Below are positions 27,120-36,392 of a stretch of DNA of 64,000 nucleotides, one piece after another. Source of the stretch: Tistrella mobilis KA081020-065 (lineage in GTDB: Bacteria > Pseudomonadota > Alphaproteobacteria > Tistrellales > Tistrellaceae); the NCBI RefSeq assembly GCF_000264455.2, contig NC_017966.1, positions 496,001 to 560,000 on the forward strand, in the 5' to 3' direction. The position numbers were made by a program, and so were the translations under genes. The notes below the pieces were generated by a model, which made no database searches, had not been told where the DNA came from, and saw nothing but the letters and a program-made list of their open reading frames with translations. Numbering within the stretch: the stretch's first letter is position 1; the number at the start of each line of letters is the position of its first letter.

Positions 27120-27644
27120 CCGCCACCGACAGCCCCGCGCCGCGCATGGCCGTGATCATGGTCGATCGCGGCATTCCCGCCGATGCCGTCTTCGATCGGG
27201 TGGCAGCCCGGCTCAGGGCCCGGGGCCTGCGGGTCGGCGGCCTGGTCCAGCGCGAAGGCCCCGCACCCGAAGGCTGCTGCGCCGCCATGGATCTGGAAGA
27301 GCTGGAGAGCGGCCGGCTGATCCGGATCTCGCAGGATCTGGGCCCCGGCGCCCGCGGCTGCCGGCTGGACCCGCGCGGCCTGGCCGAGGCGGCGATCGCG
27401 GCCGAAACCGCGCTGGCCCGCGGGCTCGACCTGCTGGTGATCAACCGCTTCGGCAAGGGCGAGGCCGATGGCGGCGGACTGCGCGCAGTGATGGCCGCCG
27501 CACTCGATGCCGGCGTGCCGGTGCTGACCGCCGTCCGCCCGCCCCTATGCCGAGGCCTGCACCGCCTTCCATGGCGGCATGGCGGCCGAACTGCCGGCGG
27601 ATGAGGCCGCCGTGCTCGCCTGGTTCGCGGAGACCGGATCATGA
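27116..27644 (+). pseudogene. DUF2478 protein, frameshifted near 27542-27545
   Basis: The first 142 or so codons match the DUF2478 family (MAVIMVDRGIPADAVFDRVAARL, LDLLVINRFGKGEADGGGLR, PVLTAVRPP), a P-loop-like family often found with molybdenum genes. The frame then runs into an Arg-rich tail and stops at 27604. Removing one C from the CCCC run at 27542-27545 restores a natural ending (PYAEACTAFHGGMAAEL...AWFAETGS) whose stop overlaps the moaA start as ATGA, like the other junctions here. So this is either a one-base sequencing/assembly error or a real recent frameshift. Confidence 0.8.
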
Positions 27645-28687
27645 GCATCCTCCACCCGCCACCGCCCCTGTCGGGCGTGGCAGACGCGGCCCGGGGCTGC
27701 CCGCTGATCGACAGCTTCGGCCGCCAGGTCCGCTATCTGCGGCTCTCGGTCACCGATCGCTGCGATCTGCGCTGCGTCTATTGCCTGCCGGCGCAGGCAC
27801 GCTTTCTGCCGCGCGCCGCCATCCCCTCGCTCGACGAACTGGCCACGCTCGCCGATGTCTTCATCGCAGCCGGGATCCGCCGCATCCGCCTCACCGGCGG
27901 CGAACCGCTGGTCCGGCGCGGCGTGATGACCCTGGTGGCGCGGCTGGGCGCGCTGGTCGCCCACGGCATGCTCGACGAGCTGACGCTCACCACCAACGGC
28001 ACCCAGCTCGCCCGACATGCCGACGCCCTTGCGGCCGCCGGGGTGCGGCGGGTGAACGTCTCGCTCGACAGCCTCGATCCCGGCCGCTTCGCCGCCCTCA
28101 CCCGCGGCGGCGATCTGGACCAGGTGCTGGCCGGCATCGACGCGGCGCAGGCCGCCGGGCTGCATGTGAAGCTCAACACCGTGGCGCTGGCGGGCGAGAT
28201 CGAGCACGAGATCGACCGGCTGATCCGCTTCGCCCATGGCCGGGGCATGGATCTGACCCTGATCGAGGTCATGCCGCTGGGCGAGACCGGCACCGATCGC
28301 CGCCACCAGCACCTGCCGCTCAGCCACTTCCGCGCCGAACTCGGCCACCGCTGGACGCTCACCGATCTGCCCGACCGCACGGCCGGCCCGGCGCGCTATG
28401 TCCGGATCGAAGAGACCGGCGGCCGGCTCGGCTTCATCACCCCGCTCAGCCACAATTTCTGCGAAAGCTGCGACCGGGTGCGGGTGTCGGCCACCGGCCG
28501 GCTCTATACCTGTCTCGGCCATGAAGGCTCGGTCGATCTGCTGCCGGCGCTGCGTGGCGGCGGTGCCGCGGCGGCCGAAGACGTGATCCGCCGGGCGCTG
28601 CTGCTCAAGCCCCGCGGCCATGATTTCGTCGTCGACCGCCACCGCGTGCAGGGCATCGGCCGCCACATGGCGGCACTCGGCGGCTGA
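27641..28687 (+). CDS. moaA: GTP 3',8-cyclase (molybdenum cofactor biosynthesis)
   Basis: 348 residues, radical SAM. The CxxxCxxC cluster is at Cys41, Cys45 and Cys48 ([15 protein letters not shown]). The C-terminal cluster motif is [22 protein letters not shown]. The extreme C terminus ends in Gly-Gly, required in MoaA for activity. It converts GTP to 3',8-cyclo-GTP in the first pterin step. The start overlaps the (restored) DUF2478 stop by 4 bp. Confidence 0.96.
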   Translation: MSILHPPPPLSGVADAARGCPLIDSFGRQVRYLRLSVTDRCDLRCVYCLPAQARFLPRAAIPSLDELATLADVFIAAGIRRIRLTGGEPLVRRGVMTLVARLGALVAHGMLDELTLTTNGTQLARHADALAAAGVRRVNVSLDSLDPGRFAALTRGGDLDQVLAGIDAAQAAGLHVKLNTVALAGEIEHEIDRLIRFAHGRGMDLTLIEVMPLGETGTDRRHQHLPLSHFRAELGHRWTLTDLPDRTAGPARYVRIEETGGRLGFITPLSHNFCESCDRVRVSATGRLYTCLGHEGSVDLLPALRGGGAAAAEDVIRRALLLKPRGHDFVVDRHRVQGIGRHMAALGG

Positions 28688-28715
28688 CACGCGCCTTAAC
28701 CGAAAGCCCTCTCCC

Positions 28716-29222
28716 ATGCGCATCGGCATCCTGACCATCTCGGACCGCGCGGCCGACGGCCGCTATCAGGATCAGGGCGGCCCGGCCATCGAGGCCTGCC
28801 TTTCCGCCCGGATCACCAGCCCCTGGACACCCGACCGGCGGATCGTGCCTGACGGGATCGAGCCGGTTTCGGCCGCCCTGATCGATCTGGCCGACCGGGC
28901 CGGGGCCGGGCTGATCCTGACCACCGGCGGCACCGGGCCCTCACCACGCGACCTCACCCCCGAAGCCCTCGCCCGGGTGATCGACCGCGAGATGCCGGGC
29001 TTCGGCGAGGCGATGCGCGCCGCCAGCCTGAAGACCGTGCCCACCGCCATCCTGTCGCGCCAGACCGCCGGGCTGCGCGGCTCGACGCTGATCGTCACCC
29101 TGCCCGGCAAACCGGCCGCGATCGGCGTCTGCCTCGATGCCGTCTTCCCCGCCATCCCCTGGTGCCTGGAATTGACCGGGGCCGGGCGGATCGATGCCGC
29201 CGGTGCCTTCCGCCCGGCCTGA
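28716..29222 (+). CDS. mog: MogA/MoaB-type molybdopterin adenylyltransferase
   Basis: 168 residues, MoCF-binding fold. Motifs: IGILTISDRAADGRYQDQGGP, ILTTGGTGPSPRDLTPEA and VTLPGKPAA. It activates molybdopterin by adenylylation before MoeA inserts Mo. The chosen ATG lies about 30 bases after the moaA stop; a longer frame starting inside moaA has no family similarity. It could be called MoaB; the two are hard to tell apart by sequence reading. Confidence 0.9.
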   Translation: MRIGILTISDRAADGRYQDQGGPAIEACLSARITSPWTPDRRIVPDGIEPVSAALIDLADRAGAGLILTTGGTGPSPRDLTPEALARVIDREMPGFGEAMRAASLKTVPTAILSRQTAGLRGSTLIVTLPGKPAAIGVCLDAVFPAIPWCLELTGAGRIDAAGAFRPA

Positions 29223-29242
29223 CGCACAGGGAGAAAGATCCG

Positions 29243-30451
29243 ATGACCAGCCGCCCCTCCGGCGCCGCCCTCAGGCGGGCGGGACCGCCGATCCTGCACG
29301 GTTTCCGCCTGTTCTTCCTCACCGCCTCGATCTGGGCGGTGCTGGCGATGGCGATCTGGGTGCCGCTGCTGCGCGGGATCTTCGCCCTGCCGGGCGGCCT
29401 CGGCCCGATCGACTGGCACGCCCATGAAATGGTCTTCGGCTATGTCTTCGCCGTGGTGGCGGGCTTCCTGCTGACGGCGGTGCCCAACTGGACCGGGCGC
29501 CTGCCGCTGACCGGCCGGCCGATCGCGGTGCTTGGCCTGCTCTGGCTGGCCGGACGCGTCGCCATGGCATCGGCGGGCCTCGCCGGCACAACCGGCCCCT
29601 GGATCACGGCCGGGTTCGATCTCGTCTTTCCGGTGGTTCTGGCGCTCGCGATCGGCCGCGAGATCCTGGCAGCCCGCAACCAACGCAACCTGAAGGTTCT
29701 GGTCCTGCTCGCCCTGCTGATCGCCGCCGATGCCGGGTTTCATGCCGCGCTGATCCTGGAGACCGATACCCGGCCCTGGCTGCGCGCCGGGCTGGGGGTG
29801 ACCCTGCTGCTGATCATGCTGGTCGGCGGGCGGATCGTGCCCAGCTTCACCCGCAACTGGCTGGCGAAGCAGCCCGGAGCCGGCCCGCTGCCGGTGCCCT
29901 TCAACCGTGTCGATGCGGTTTGCATGGCGGTTGCGGCCATGGCCCTGGCGCTCTGGGCCATCCTGCCCGAGGCAATGGTCACCGCCTGGGCGGCGCTCGC
30001 AGCCGGGCTGCTGCACATCGCCCGCCTTGCCCGCTGGGCCGGCTGGCGGACCGGTGGCGAGGCACTGGTGCTGGTGCTGCACCTCGCCTATGCCTTCGTG
30101 CCGATCGGGTTCCTGGCCGTCGCGCTGTCGGTTCTGCTGCCGGGCAGCCTCACCCCGCAGGCGGCGCTGCACGCCTGGAGCGCCGGTGCCGTCGGGCTGA
30201 TGACCCTGGCGGTGATGAGCCGCGCGGCACTCGGCCATGGCGGGCTGCCGCTGACGGCCGGGCCCGCCGCGCGCACGGCCTATGCCTGCCTGACGGTCGC
30301 GGCGCTGGCGCGGGTCGCCGCCGGCAGCAGCCTTGCCGGCGATCTGACCATGCCGCTCACCGATCTGGCCGCGGGCGGCTGGATCGCGGGGTTCCTGATT
30401 TTCATCATCGGCTATCGCCGGGTCCTGACCGGCCACAGCGCCAAGGGCTGA
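29243..30451 (+). CDS. nnrS: NnrS family membrane protein
   Basis: 402 residues, about twelve hydrophobic segments. NnrS hallmarks: LHGFRLFFLTASIWAVLAM, DWHAHEMVFGYVFAVVAGFLLTAVPNWTG and VGGRIVPSFTRNWL. The family is a haem- and copper-containing membrane protein expressed under FNR/NNR control that lowers stress from nitric oxide. The ribosome site gggagaaag precedes the chosen start. It closes the nitrate-respiration/molybdenum block; no NO reductase gene lies in the window. Confidence 0.93.
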   Translation: MTSRPSGAALRRAGPPILHGFRLFFLTASIWAVLAMAIWVPLLRGIFALPGGLGPIDWHAHEMVFGYVFAVVAGFLLTAVPNWTGRLPLTGRPIAVLGLLWLAGRVAMASAGLAGTTGPWITAGFDLVFPVVLALAIGREILAARNQRNLKVLVLLALLIAADAGFHAALILETDTRPWLRAGLGVTLLLIMLVGGRIVPSFTRNWLAKQPGAGPLPVPFNRVDAVCMAVAAMALALWAILPEAMVTAWAALAAGLLHIARLARWAGWRTGGEALVLVLHLAYAFVPIGFLAVALSVLLPGSLTPQAALHAWSAGAVGLMTLAVMSRAALGHGGLPLTAGPAARTAYACLTVAALARVAAGSSLAGDLTMPLTDLAAGGWIAGFLIFIIGYRRVLTGHSAKG

Positions 30452-30460
30452 TCGCGGCGG

Positions 30461-31952
30461 TCAGGCCATCTCCACCCGGTTGCGGCCGTTCTGCTTGGCG
30501 CGGTACATGGCGCGATCGGCTGCGGCAAGAGCTGCCTCCAGCCCGGCGCCGTCGGGTGTCACCAGCGCCACCCCCAGGCTGGCCGATCCGCAATAGGCCT
30601 CGACGCCGGGCCCGAGCGGCACCTCGACGCCGCGAATGGCGTCGAGCAGCCGCACGGCGATCCTCCGCGCCTCCACCCCGTCGACATCGGTCAGCAGCAC
30701 GGCGAATTCCTCGCCGCCGATCCGGCCCAGCAGATCCTCGCAGCGCAGGCTCGCCTGCATCACACCCGCCAGCCTGGCCAGCACCCGATCCCCGGCCGGA
30801 TGCCCCCAATTGTCGTTGACCCGCTTGAAATGATCGGCATCGACGGTGATCACCGCGGCCGGCCGGCCCTCCCCGGCCAGACGGTCGGTCAGCGCCCGCG
30901 CCTTTTCCATGAAGGCGGTGCGGGCGAGCGTGCCGGTCAGCCCGTCATGGGTGGCGGCATGATGCAGGCGCTCCATCAGCTCTTCGCGGCTGGCGGTGAC
31001 CGCGACGACGGTGAGCGGCGCCAGCGCGGTGAGGGTGATGCCGATGCGGATCGAGATCATGTCCTCGCGCGGGATCGGCGGGCGCGAGGTGCACATGCCC
31101 CGCCGACACCATCAGCACCATGGCGAGCGCCGAGACCAGAACCAGTACCGCGGTGCCGAACGGCCGGTAGCGCAACGCGCACCAGAGCAACGCCGGTACC
31201 GGAAAGGTCAGCGCCCCGGCACCGCCGACCAGCACGGTGGCCAGCAGCGACAGGGCCAGTGCCACGGCCGGCGCCCAGCGCCAGGGGGCGACCTCTTCCA
31301 GCCGCGGGATCGGCGGCCGGCGCCGGCGTTCGGGGCGGGGCGGCAGCGCCGGGGGCGCCGACGATGCGCCCAGCCGCTCCGGCATGGTCAGGATCACCGG
31401 CAGGATGGCCATCACGTTCAGCAGATCGGCACCGAACCAGTTGCCGAAGGCCTCGACCGGCGAGCGGCCGAACAGCACGGCCTCGGCCTGGCACCCCAGC
31501 CCGGCACCGACGGTCGCGACCGCCAGCGCCGTGCCCGCCAGCGCCAACACCCCGGACGACCGGGTGAGCGCCAGCTGCGCAGGCGTGAGCCGCCGGAGCA
31601 GCAGCACCCCCACCGCAACCCCGGCCATGTTGGCCGCCGTCATCCACAGGCTGACATCCAGCGGCGAACCGGTGAGATAATCCGCCAGCACATAGCCGAG
31701 GGCCGCCCCCAGCCACCCCGCCGGGCCTGATGTCCCCTTCCAGCGCAACATCATGCCGAGCAGGATCGCATTGGCCGGCCAGACCGCCGCCAGAAAGCCC
31801 ACCGGCCGGGTGAAGATCCCGAACAGCGCAGCGATGAAGATGATCAGGAACACGACCCCGGCCCGGGCGGGGTGGCGAAGCCAGGCCGGCATCGGCCGGG
31901 TCGGCTGCAACCCGGCCGGCTGCCTGGTGGCGATCGGTTCCTGCGGCGACAT
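30461..31952 (-). pseudogene. MASE1-GGDEF diguanylate cyclase, frameshifted near 31080-31082
   Basis: Two overlapping minus-strand frames make one protein. The upstream frame gives an eight-helix MASE1 sensor (from MSPQEPIATRQ, with AAVWPANAILLGMMLRW and FGNWFGADLLNVM). The downstream frame gives a GGDEF domain with active-site RIGGEEF and an inhibitory-site RCED five residues before GGEEF. Dropping one base from the GGG at 31080-31082 fuses them as LAPPIPREDMISIRIGI, a natural MASE1-to-linker transition. As written the gene would make a truncated sensor and no cyclase, unless the GGDEF part starts on its own. Sequencing error or real mutation is open. Confidence 0.82.
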
Positions 31953-31966
31953 GGCCTGCCCCTCCC

Positions 31967-31994
31967 CCTGTCCGATGCGGGTGCATCGGACAGG
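31967..31994. repeat. Perfect 12-bp hairpin just upstream of the diguanylate cyclase
   Basis: CCTGTCCGATGC and GCATCGGACAGG flank GGGT. In the cyclase transcript the hairpin would be followed directly by GGGGGAGGGG, which includes the ribosome site, and then the ATG 14 bases away. No T tract follows on either strand, so it is not a canonical intrinsic terminator; an operator or a translation-controlling hairpin is possible. Confidence 0.75.
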
Positions 31995-32062
31995 CGTTCT
32001 ATCACCGTTTCGCTCCGGTTGCCAAAGCGTACATGTGGCGTGGCAGGGAAGGCCTTCGTCAC

Positions 32063-32809
32063 TCAGTGATTGAGGAGCTGCGACAGAAAGGTCCTGGCGC
32101 GTGGTGTCGCCGGATCGGAGAAGAAGCGGGCCGGATCGGCCTGTTCGACGACCCTGCCATCGGCCATGAACACCACCCGGTCGGCCACCTGGCGGGCAAA
32201 CCCCATCTCATGGGTCACACAGATCATCGTCATGCCGTCACGTGCCAGCGTGACCATCACCTCGAGCACCTCCGAGATCATCTCGGGATCCAGCGCCGAG
32301 GTCGGCTCGTCGAACAGGATCATCCGAGGCTCCATGCACAGCGCGCGGGCGATCGCCACACGCTGCTGCTGCCCACCCGACAGCTGCCCCGGATACTTGT
32401 CGGCCTGATCGGCGATGTGCACCCGTGCAAGACAGGCCATCGCCCGTTCCCGGGCGGCACGCCTGGACAGCCGGCGCACGCAGAGCGGCGCCAGCATGCA
32501 GTTGTCGATCACCGTCAGATGCGGGAACAGGTTGAAATGCTGGAAGACCATGCCGGCCTCACGCCTGACGGCGTCGACATTGTCCAGCCGGTCATCGAGT
32601 TCCCGGCCGAAAACGGCAATCGAACCGCCATCATGCTCCTCCAGCCGGTTGATGCAGCGGATCAGGGTGGATTTGCCGGACCCGGAAGGACCGCAGATCA
32701 CCACTTTTTCGCCCAGGGCGACATCCAGATCGATCTCCTTCAGCGCCTGATAGCCGCTGTAGAACTTGTTCATCCCGCGGATGACCACGGCCGGTTCCTG
32801 CAACGACAT
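32063..32809 (-). CDS. aapP: Polar amino acid ABC transporter ATP-binding protein
   Basis: 248 residues. Walker A GPSGSGKST, signature LSGGQQQRVAIARAL, Walker B MILFDEPTSALDPEM, H-loop THEMGFARQ, all in the GlnQ/HisP/AapP style. It energises the fused permease encoded just upstream on the minus strand (7-base gap). The gene order J-QM-P matches the general L-amino acid permease of Rhizobium. Confidence 0.92.
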   Translation of the reverse strand: MSLQEPAVVIRGMNKFYSGYQALKEIDLDVALGEKVVICGPSGSGKSTLIRCINRLEEHDGGSIAVFGRELDDRLDNVDAVRREAGMVFQHFNLFPHLTVIDNCMLAPLCVRRLSRRAARERAMACLARVHIADQADKYPGQLSGGQQQRVAIARALCMEPRMILFDEPTSALDPEMISEVLEVMVTLARDGMTMICVTHEMGFARQVADRVVFMADGRVVEQADPARFFSDPATPRARTFLSQLLNH

Positions 32810-32816
32810 GGACGCA

Positions 32817-35132
32817 CTACCTCCGGGACGAGTTCAGCCGGTGCTCCAGATGTGCACCATAGCGGGAGAGCGAGAAGGTGAAGGCGAAGTAGATCAGGGC
32901 AACGAAGAGATAGACTTCCAGATAGGCGAAGTTCCACTCGGCATCGCCATAGGCGGTGGCACCCGAGGCCAGAACCTCGAAGAAGCCGATCACCACGATC
33001 AGCGAGGTTTCCTTGAAGGTGACGACCAGCTGGTTGACCGTCGGCGGCAGGATGGCCTTGAACACCTGGGGCAGCAGCACCCGCAGGATGCGGTCGCGAT
33101 AGGGCAGCCCCAGCGCCATGGCCGCCTCCTCCTGCCCTTTGGGCAGGGCCTGGAAGCCGCTGCGCAGGATCTCGGCCTGATAGCAGGCGAAGAACAGCGC
33201 AAAGACCAGGATCACCCGGTAGAGCTTGTCGCCCTGAAGCCAGCCGGGCAGTGCAAAGGGCAGGACGATCGCCGCAGTGTAGATCAGCGCCAGCAGCGGC
33301 AGGGCACGGATGGTGTCGATGATCCCGCCGGTGATCGTCGCCAGCGGCTGAAGCTTCGACCGTCGGACCAGGGCGAGAAGAATGGCGAGCGGCATGCCGA
33401 TGATCACCACCGAGGCGAAGACGAAAAGGGTGAGGGCGAGCCCGCCCCAATCCTGCGGCGACAGTTCACGCAGCCCGGCGAAGCCGCCGCTCATCAACAG
33501 GTAGAAGCCGGTGAAACCACCCACCCACAACAGGGCGATCCGCCGCAGGTTCCACATCCGCGGCCAGGCGGACAGCAGGCCTGCACCGATCAGCAGGGCA
33601 CAGCCGAGCGCCGAACGCCACTGCTCTTCGACGGGATAGAGGCCGAACAGGATCAGCCGCCAGCGGGCGTCGATCACGCTCCAGCAGGCGCCGGCATCGG
33701 CCGCCCGGCAGAGGGCACGGTCCGCCTGGTCCCAGACCGCCGAGACCACCGCCCAGTCGCCGACCCTGATCACGATCCAGCCGATCGCAAGGCCGAAGAT
33801 CAGGCTGGCACAGCCACTGCGCCAGCTGCGGAAATAGCCGGCCCGAAGCTCGCCCCATGACCGCGGCAACAACCGCACCGGGGCGAGCCGGCCGCCTGAC
33901 ATGCGCAGTTGGTCGCCCTTCAGCCGGATCACGGCATTGATCCGGTTGAAGAGGGTGGCCAGCAGATAGTTGATGCACCAGAACACGACCATGAAGATGC
34001 CGATCAGCTCGAAAGTCTGGCCGCTCTGGTTGATCGCGTTGGAAACGACGAGGAAGAAGTCGGCGAAGCCGACCGCAAGGCCGATCGTGGTCGCCTTGAG
34101 CAGCCAGACATACTGGCTGGTCAGAGTCGGCATCACCGCCCGGATCGCCAGCGGCAACCGGATCTGGAAGAAGGTCGCGGCATCGCTCAGGCCCAGCGCC
34201 TTCGAGGCCTCGATCAGGCCGCGATCCACCGACTGGAATCCCGAGCGGATGATCTCGGCGATATAGGCCGAGCCGTAGACCGCGAGTGCGATGACGCAGG
34301 CCAGCATCTCCTGCGACAGGCGGAAGCCGCCCCGCAGGTTCAGCCCCTTCAGCGCCGGCAGGTCGAGCAGCGGCGTGCCCGGCACGTGGGTCGCCTGGAA
34401 GATGGCCACCGACAGGCCCAGTGCCGCCAGAAGGGCCAGTCCCGCGCGGCGAAACTTCGTGCCCGGCGTTGCACCACCCCTATTGGCCAGAAGCAGCCAG
34501 AGGGCGGTGGCCACCCCTGCGACCATCACGACGCAGATGGCGATGCCGGCGGCCACCGGCAGGTTCGCCACCGGCAGATAGACGCCGCGATTGCTGAGGA
34601 ACAGCGCATCGCCCATCGACACCGCCTGACGCGGGGGCGGAAGGGCGGTGAGGATCTTGTACCACAGCATCAGCTGCACCAGCATCGGCACGTTGCGGAA
34701 GATTTCCACATAGACCGTGCCGGCCAGGCTGGCGACCGCATTGCGGGAACTGCGGATGGTACCGATCACGACGCCGACCACGGTCGCGATCGAGAGCGAC
34801 ACCGCCCCCAGCAGCAGCGTGTTGAGCAGGCCGGCGAGCAGCGCCTTCCAGTAAGGATCGGTCGGCCCGAAGGGAATGACCGAGAAGCCGAGATCCCAGC
34901 CGGTCGCGCGCCACAGGAAACCGAAACCGCTCGCCATGCCGTTGAACGCAATGGCGGCCCGGGCATTGCCGACCAGCCAGACGACCAGGGCCGCGAGGGC
35001 CCCGATCACCACCATCTGAATCACAAGGCTGCGGGTGCGTGCGGATCCCAGACCGTTCAGACGGCGCCTTTCCCCGGTCAGCGGACCGGGGATGCGGGGC
35101 CGGCCCCGCCCGCCGCGCGCGATCTCCGCCAT
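32817..35132 (-). CDS. Fused general amino acid permease AapQ-AapM
   Basis: 771 residues in one uninterrupted frame. Residues about 1-405 correspond to AapQ (PFGPTDPYWKALLAGLLNTLLLG, VYVEIFRNVPMLVQLMLWY, EASKALGLSDAATFFQIRLPLAIRAVMPTL). Residues about 411-771 correspond to AapM (LALTLFVFASVVIIGMPLAI, AAMALGLPYRDRILRVLLPQVFKAILP). Both halves have the EAA loop for ATPase contact. Normally these are two genes. An internal ATG at 33902 marks where a separate AapM would start, with only a weak ribosome site. The start chosen gives a 1-base TGATG overlap with the aapJ stop; an ATG 42 bases further up is in-frame but inside aapJ. Confidence 0.88.
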   Translation of the reverse strand: MAEIARGGRGRPRIPGPLTGERRRLNGLGSARTRSLVIQMVVIGALAALVVWLVGNARAAIAFNGMASGFGFLWRATGWDLGFSVIPFGPTDPYWKALLAGLLNTLLLGAVSLSIATVVGVVIGTIRSSRNAVASLAGTVYVEIFRNVPMLVQLMLWYKILTALPPPRQAVSMGDALFLSNRGVYLPVANLPVAAGIAICVVMVAGVATALWLLLANRGGATPGTKFRRAGLALLAALGLSVAIFQATHVPGTPLLDLPALKGLNLRGGFRLSQEMLACVIALAVYGSAYIAEIIRSGFQSVDRGLIEASKALGLSDAATFFQIRLPLAIRAVMPTLTSQYVWLLKATTIGLAVGFADFFLVVSNAINQSGQTFELIGIFMVVFWCINYLLATLFNRINAVIRLKGDQLRMSGGRLAPVRLLPRSWGELRAGYFRSWRSGCASLIFGLAIGWIVIRVGDWAVVSAVWDQADRALCRAADAGACWSVIDARWRLILFGLYPVEEQWRSALGCALLIGAGLLSAWPRMWNLRRIALLWVGGFTGFYLLMSGGFAGLRELSPQDWGGLALTLFVFASVVIIGMPLAILLALVRRSKLQPLATITGGIIDTIRALPLLALIYTAAIVLPFALPGWLQGDKLYRVILVFALFFACYQAEILRSGFQALPKGQEEAAMALGLPYRDRILRVLLPQVFKAILPPTVNQLVVTFKETSLIVVIGFFEVLASGATAYGDAEWNFAYLEVYLFVALIYFAFTFSLSRYGAHLEHRLNSSRR

Positions 35133-36175
35133 CAGTCGAACGCGACCGGATAGTGGACGCCGCCATCCTTCCACAGCGCATTGATCCCGCGTTCGAGCCT
35201 GAAGGCCGACTCCATGCCGAGATCACGCTCCCAGATCTCGGAATAATTGCCGTTCACCTTGATGACATTATAGGCCCAGTCGTCGGGCAGACCCAGGCGC
35301 TTGCCCACGCCGGGGGTGGTGCCCAGCATGGTGGCGATGGCCGCACTCGGCGGATTGGCGCGGATCTCGTCGACATTCTTCGAGGTGATGCCCTCCTGCT
35401 CCGCAAACCAGAGAGCGTTGAGCGCCCAGTTGGCAATGTCTTCCCACTGGTCGTCGCCTTCTTTCACGTACCAGACCTGCGCTTCCAGAGAGACCACATC
35501 GGGCAGGATCAGCTGGTCGTCGGGGGTCTTCGCGTTCATGCGCGACACGGCGAGCGTCGAAGCCGTGCCGATGATCCCGTCACAGCGCCCTTCGAAATAG
35601 GCCGACAGCAGTTCTTCCCACTTCTCGTAGGACACCGTCTCCAGACTGATGCCCTTGGCCGCGGCATATTCGGCGATCACCCGCTCATTGGTCGAACCGG
35701 CCGGCGCACAGATCGATCCGCCATCCAGATCGGTAATGTGCGCAGCGCCCAGCTCCTTGTGGGTCATCACCTGAAAGGTGCCGATGATGTAGGGGCGCGA
35801 GGCGTTGAAGCCGAGTTCGGTATCGCGGCTCTGGGTCCAGCCGCTCTGCTTGATCACCACGTCGAGTTCGCCCGACTGGAGGGCCGGCCAGCGCTGGGCC
35901 CAACTGATCGGGATCAGATCCAGATGGCCTTCATAGGTGCCGAAGATCGCGGTCGCGAACACCCGGCACATGTCGATGTCGAAGCCGGTCCAGTTGCCGG
36001 TGCCGTCGACCTGAGCGAAGCCCAGCTGGCTGCCGGTATGGGCCGGGCAACGGAGCGCGCCACGCTTCTGGACCTCCGCCAGCTTGCCCGCAGCCGGCCT
36101 TCCCTCTGCATATGCCGCATGACCCGACATCACCAGACAGGCGAGACCGACACCCGCCATGATTCCCTTGTACAT
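35132..36175 (-). CDS. aapJ: General amino acid ABC transporter substrate-binding protein
   Basis: 347 residues, family 3 solute-binding protein. The signal peptide MYKGIMAGVGLACLVMSGHAAYA is followed by the mature start. Signature elements: GRPAAGKLAEVQKRGALRC, GFDIDMCRVFATAIFG, and INALWKDGGVHYPVAFD at the C terminus, which resembles AapJ/BztA endings. It delivers a range of L- (and perhaps D-) amino acids to the fused AapQM. Confidence 0.93.
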   Translation of the reverse strand: MYKGIMAGVGLACLVMSGHAAYAEGRPAAGKLAEVQKRGALRCPAHTGSQLGFAQVDGTGNWTGFDIDMCRVFATAIFGTYEGHLDLIPISWAQRWPALQSGELDVVIKQSGWTQSRDTELGFNASRPYIIGTFQVMTHKELGAAHITDLDGGSICAPAGSTNERVIAEYAAAKGISLETVSYEKWEELLSAYFEGRCDGIIGTASTLAVSRMNAKTPDDQLILPDVVSLEAQVWYVKEGDDQWEDIANWALNALWFAEQEGITSKNVDEIRANPPSAAIATMLGTTPGVGKRLGLPDDWAYNVIKVNGNYSEIWERDLGMESAFRLERGINALWKDGGVHYPVAFD

Positions 36176-36392
36176 CTCCCGTTCTCCCTGTCGTTGCCGG
36201 ACGCCCTTCCCACAGACGTTCCGGTGGATGATGCTCTCGCCCTCAAGATGATCTGAAATGATCAGAGCTGCATTTTTGTCGACTTCAAATCCATCATCTC
36301 CAGGATCATCGTCACCTACTCTGCGCCCCGGCTGCCTTTTATCCCAAATTCATTCTTTTGGGTGGCTCATGCCTTAAATGCATGGATTGCGG
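36176..36392. promoter_or_regulatory. Intergenic region between DHDPS-family gene and aapJ
   Basis: 217 bases. An inverted repeat TGATC-N6-GATCA lies at 36249-36264, about 74 bases upstream of aapJ, in a locally AT-rich stretch; it could be an operator. A weaker hairpin (CCCAAA/TTTGGG, 36343-36362) lies just after the DHDPS-family stop and lacks a T tract in that direction. aapJ therefore may have its own promoter as well as read-through. Confidence 0.35.

Noticed and set aside
36343-36362. Intrinsic terminator after the DHDPS-family gene
   Set aside because: The stem is only 6 bp and in the direction of transcription it is followed by A/G-rich, not T-rich, sequence.
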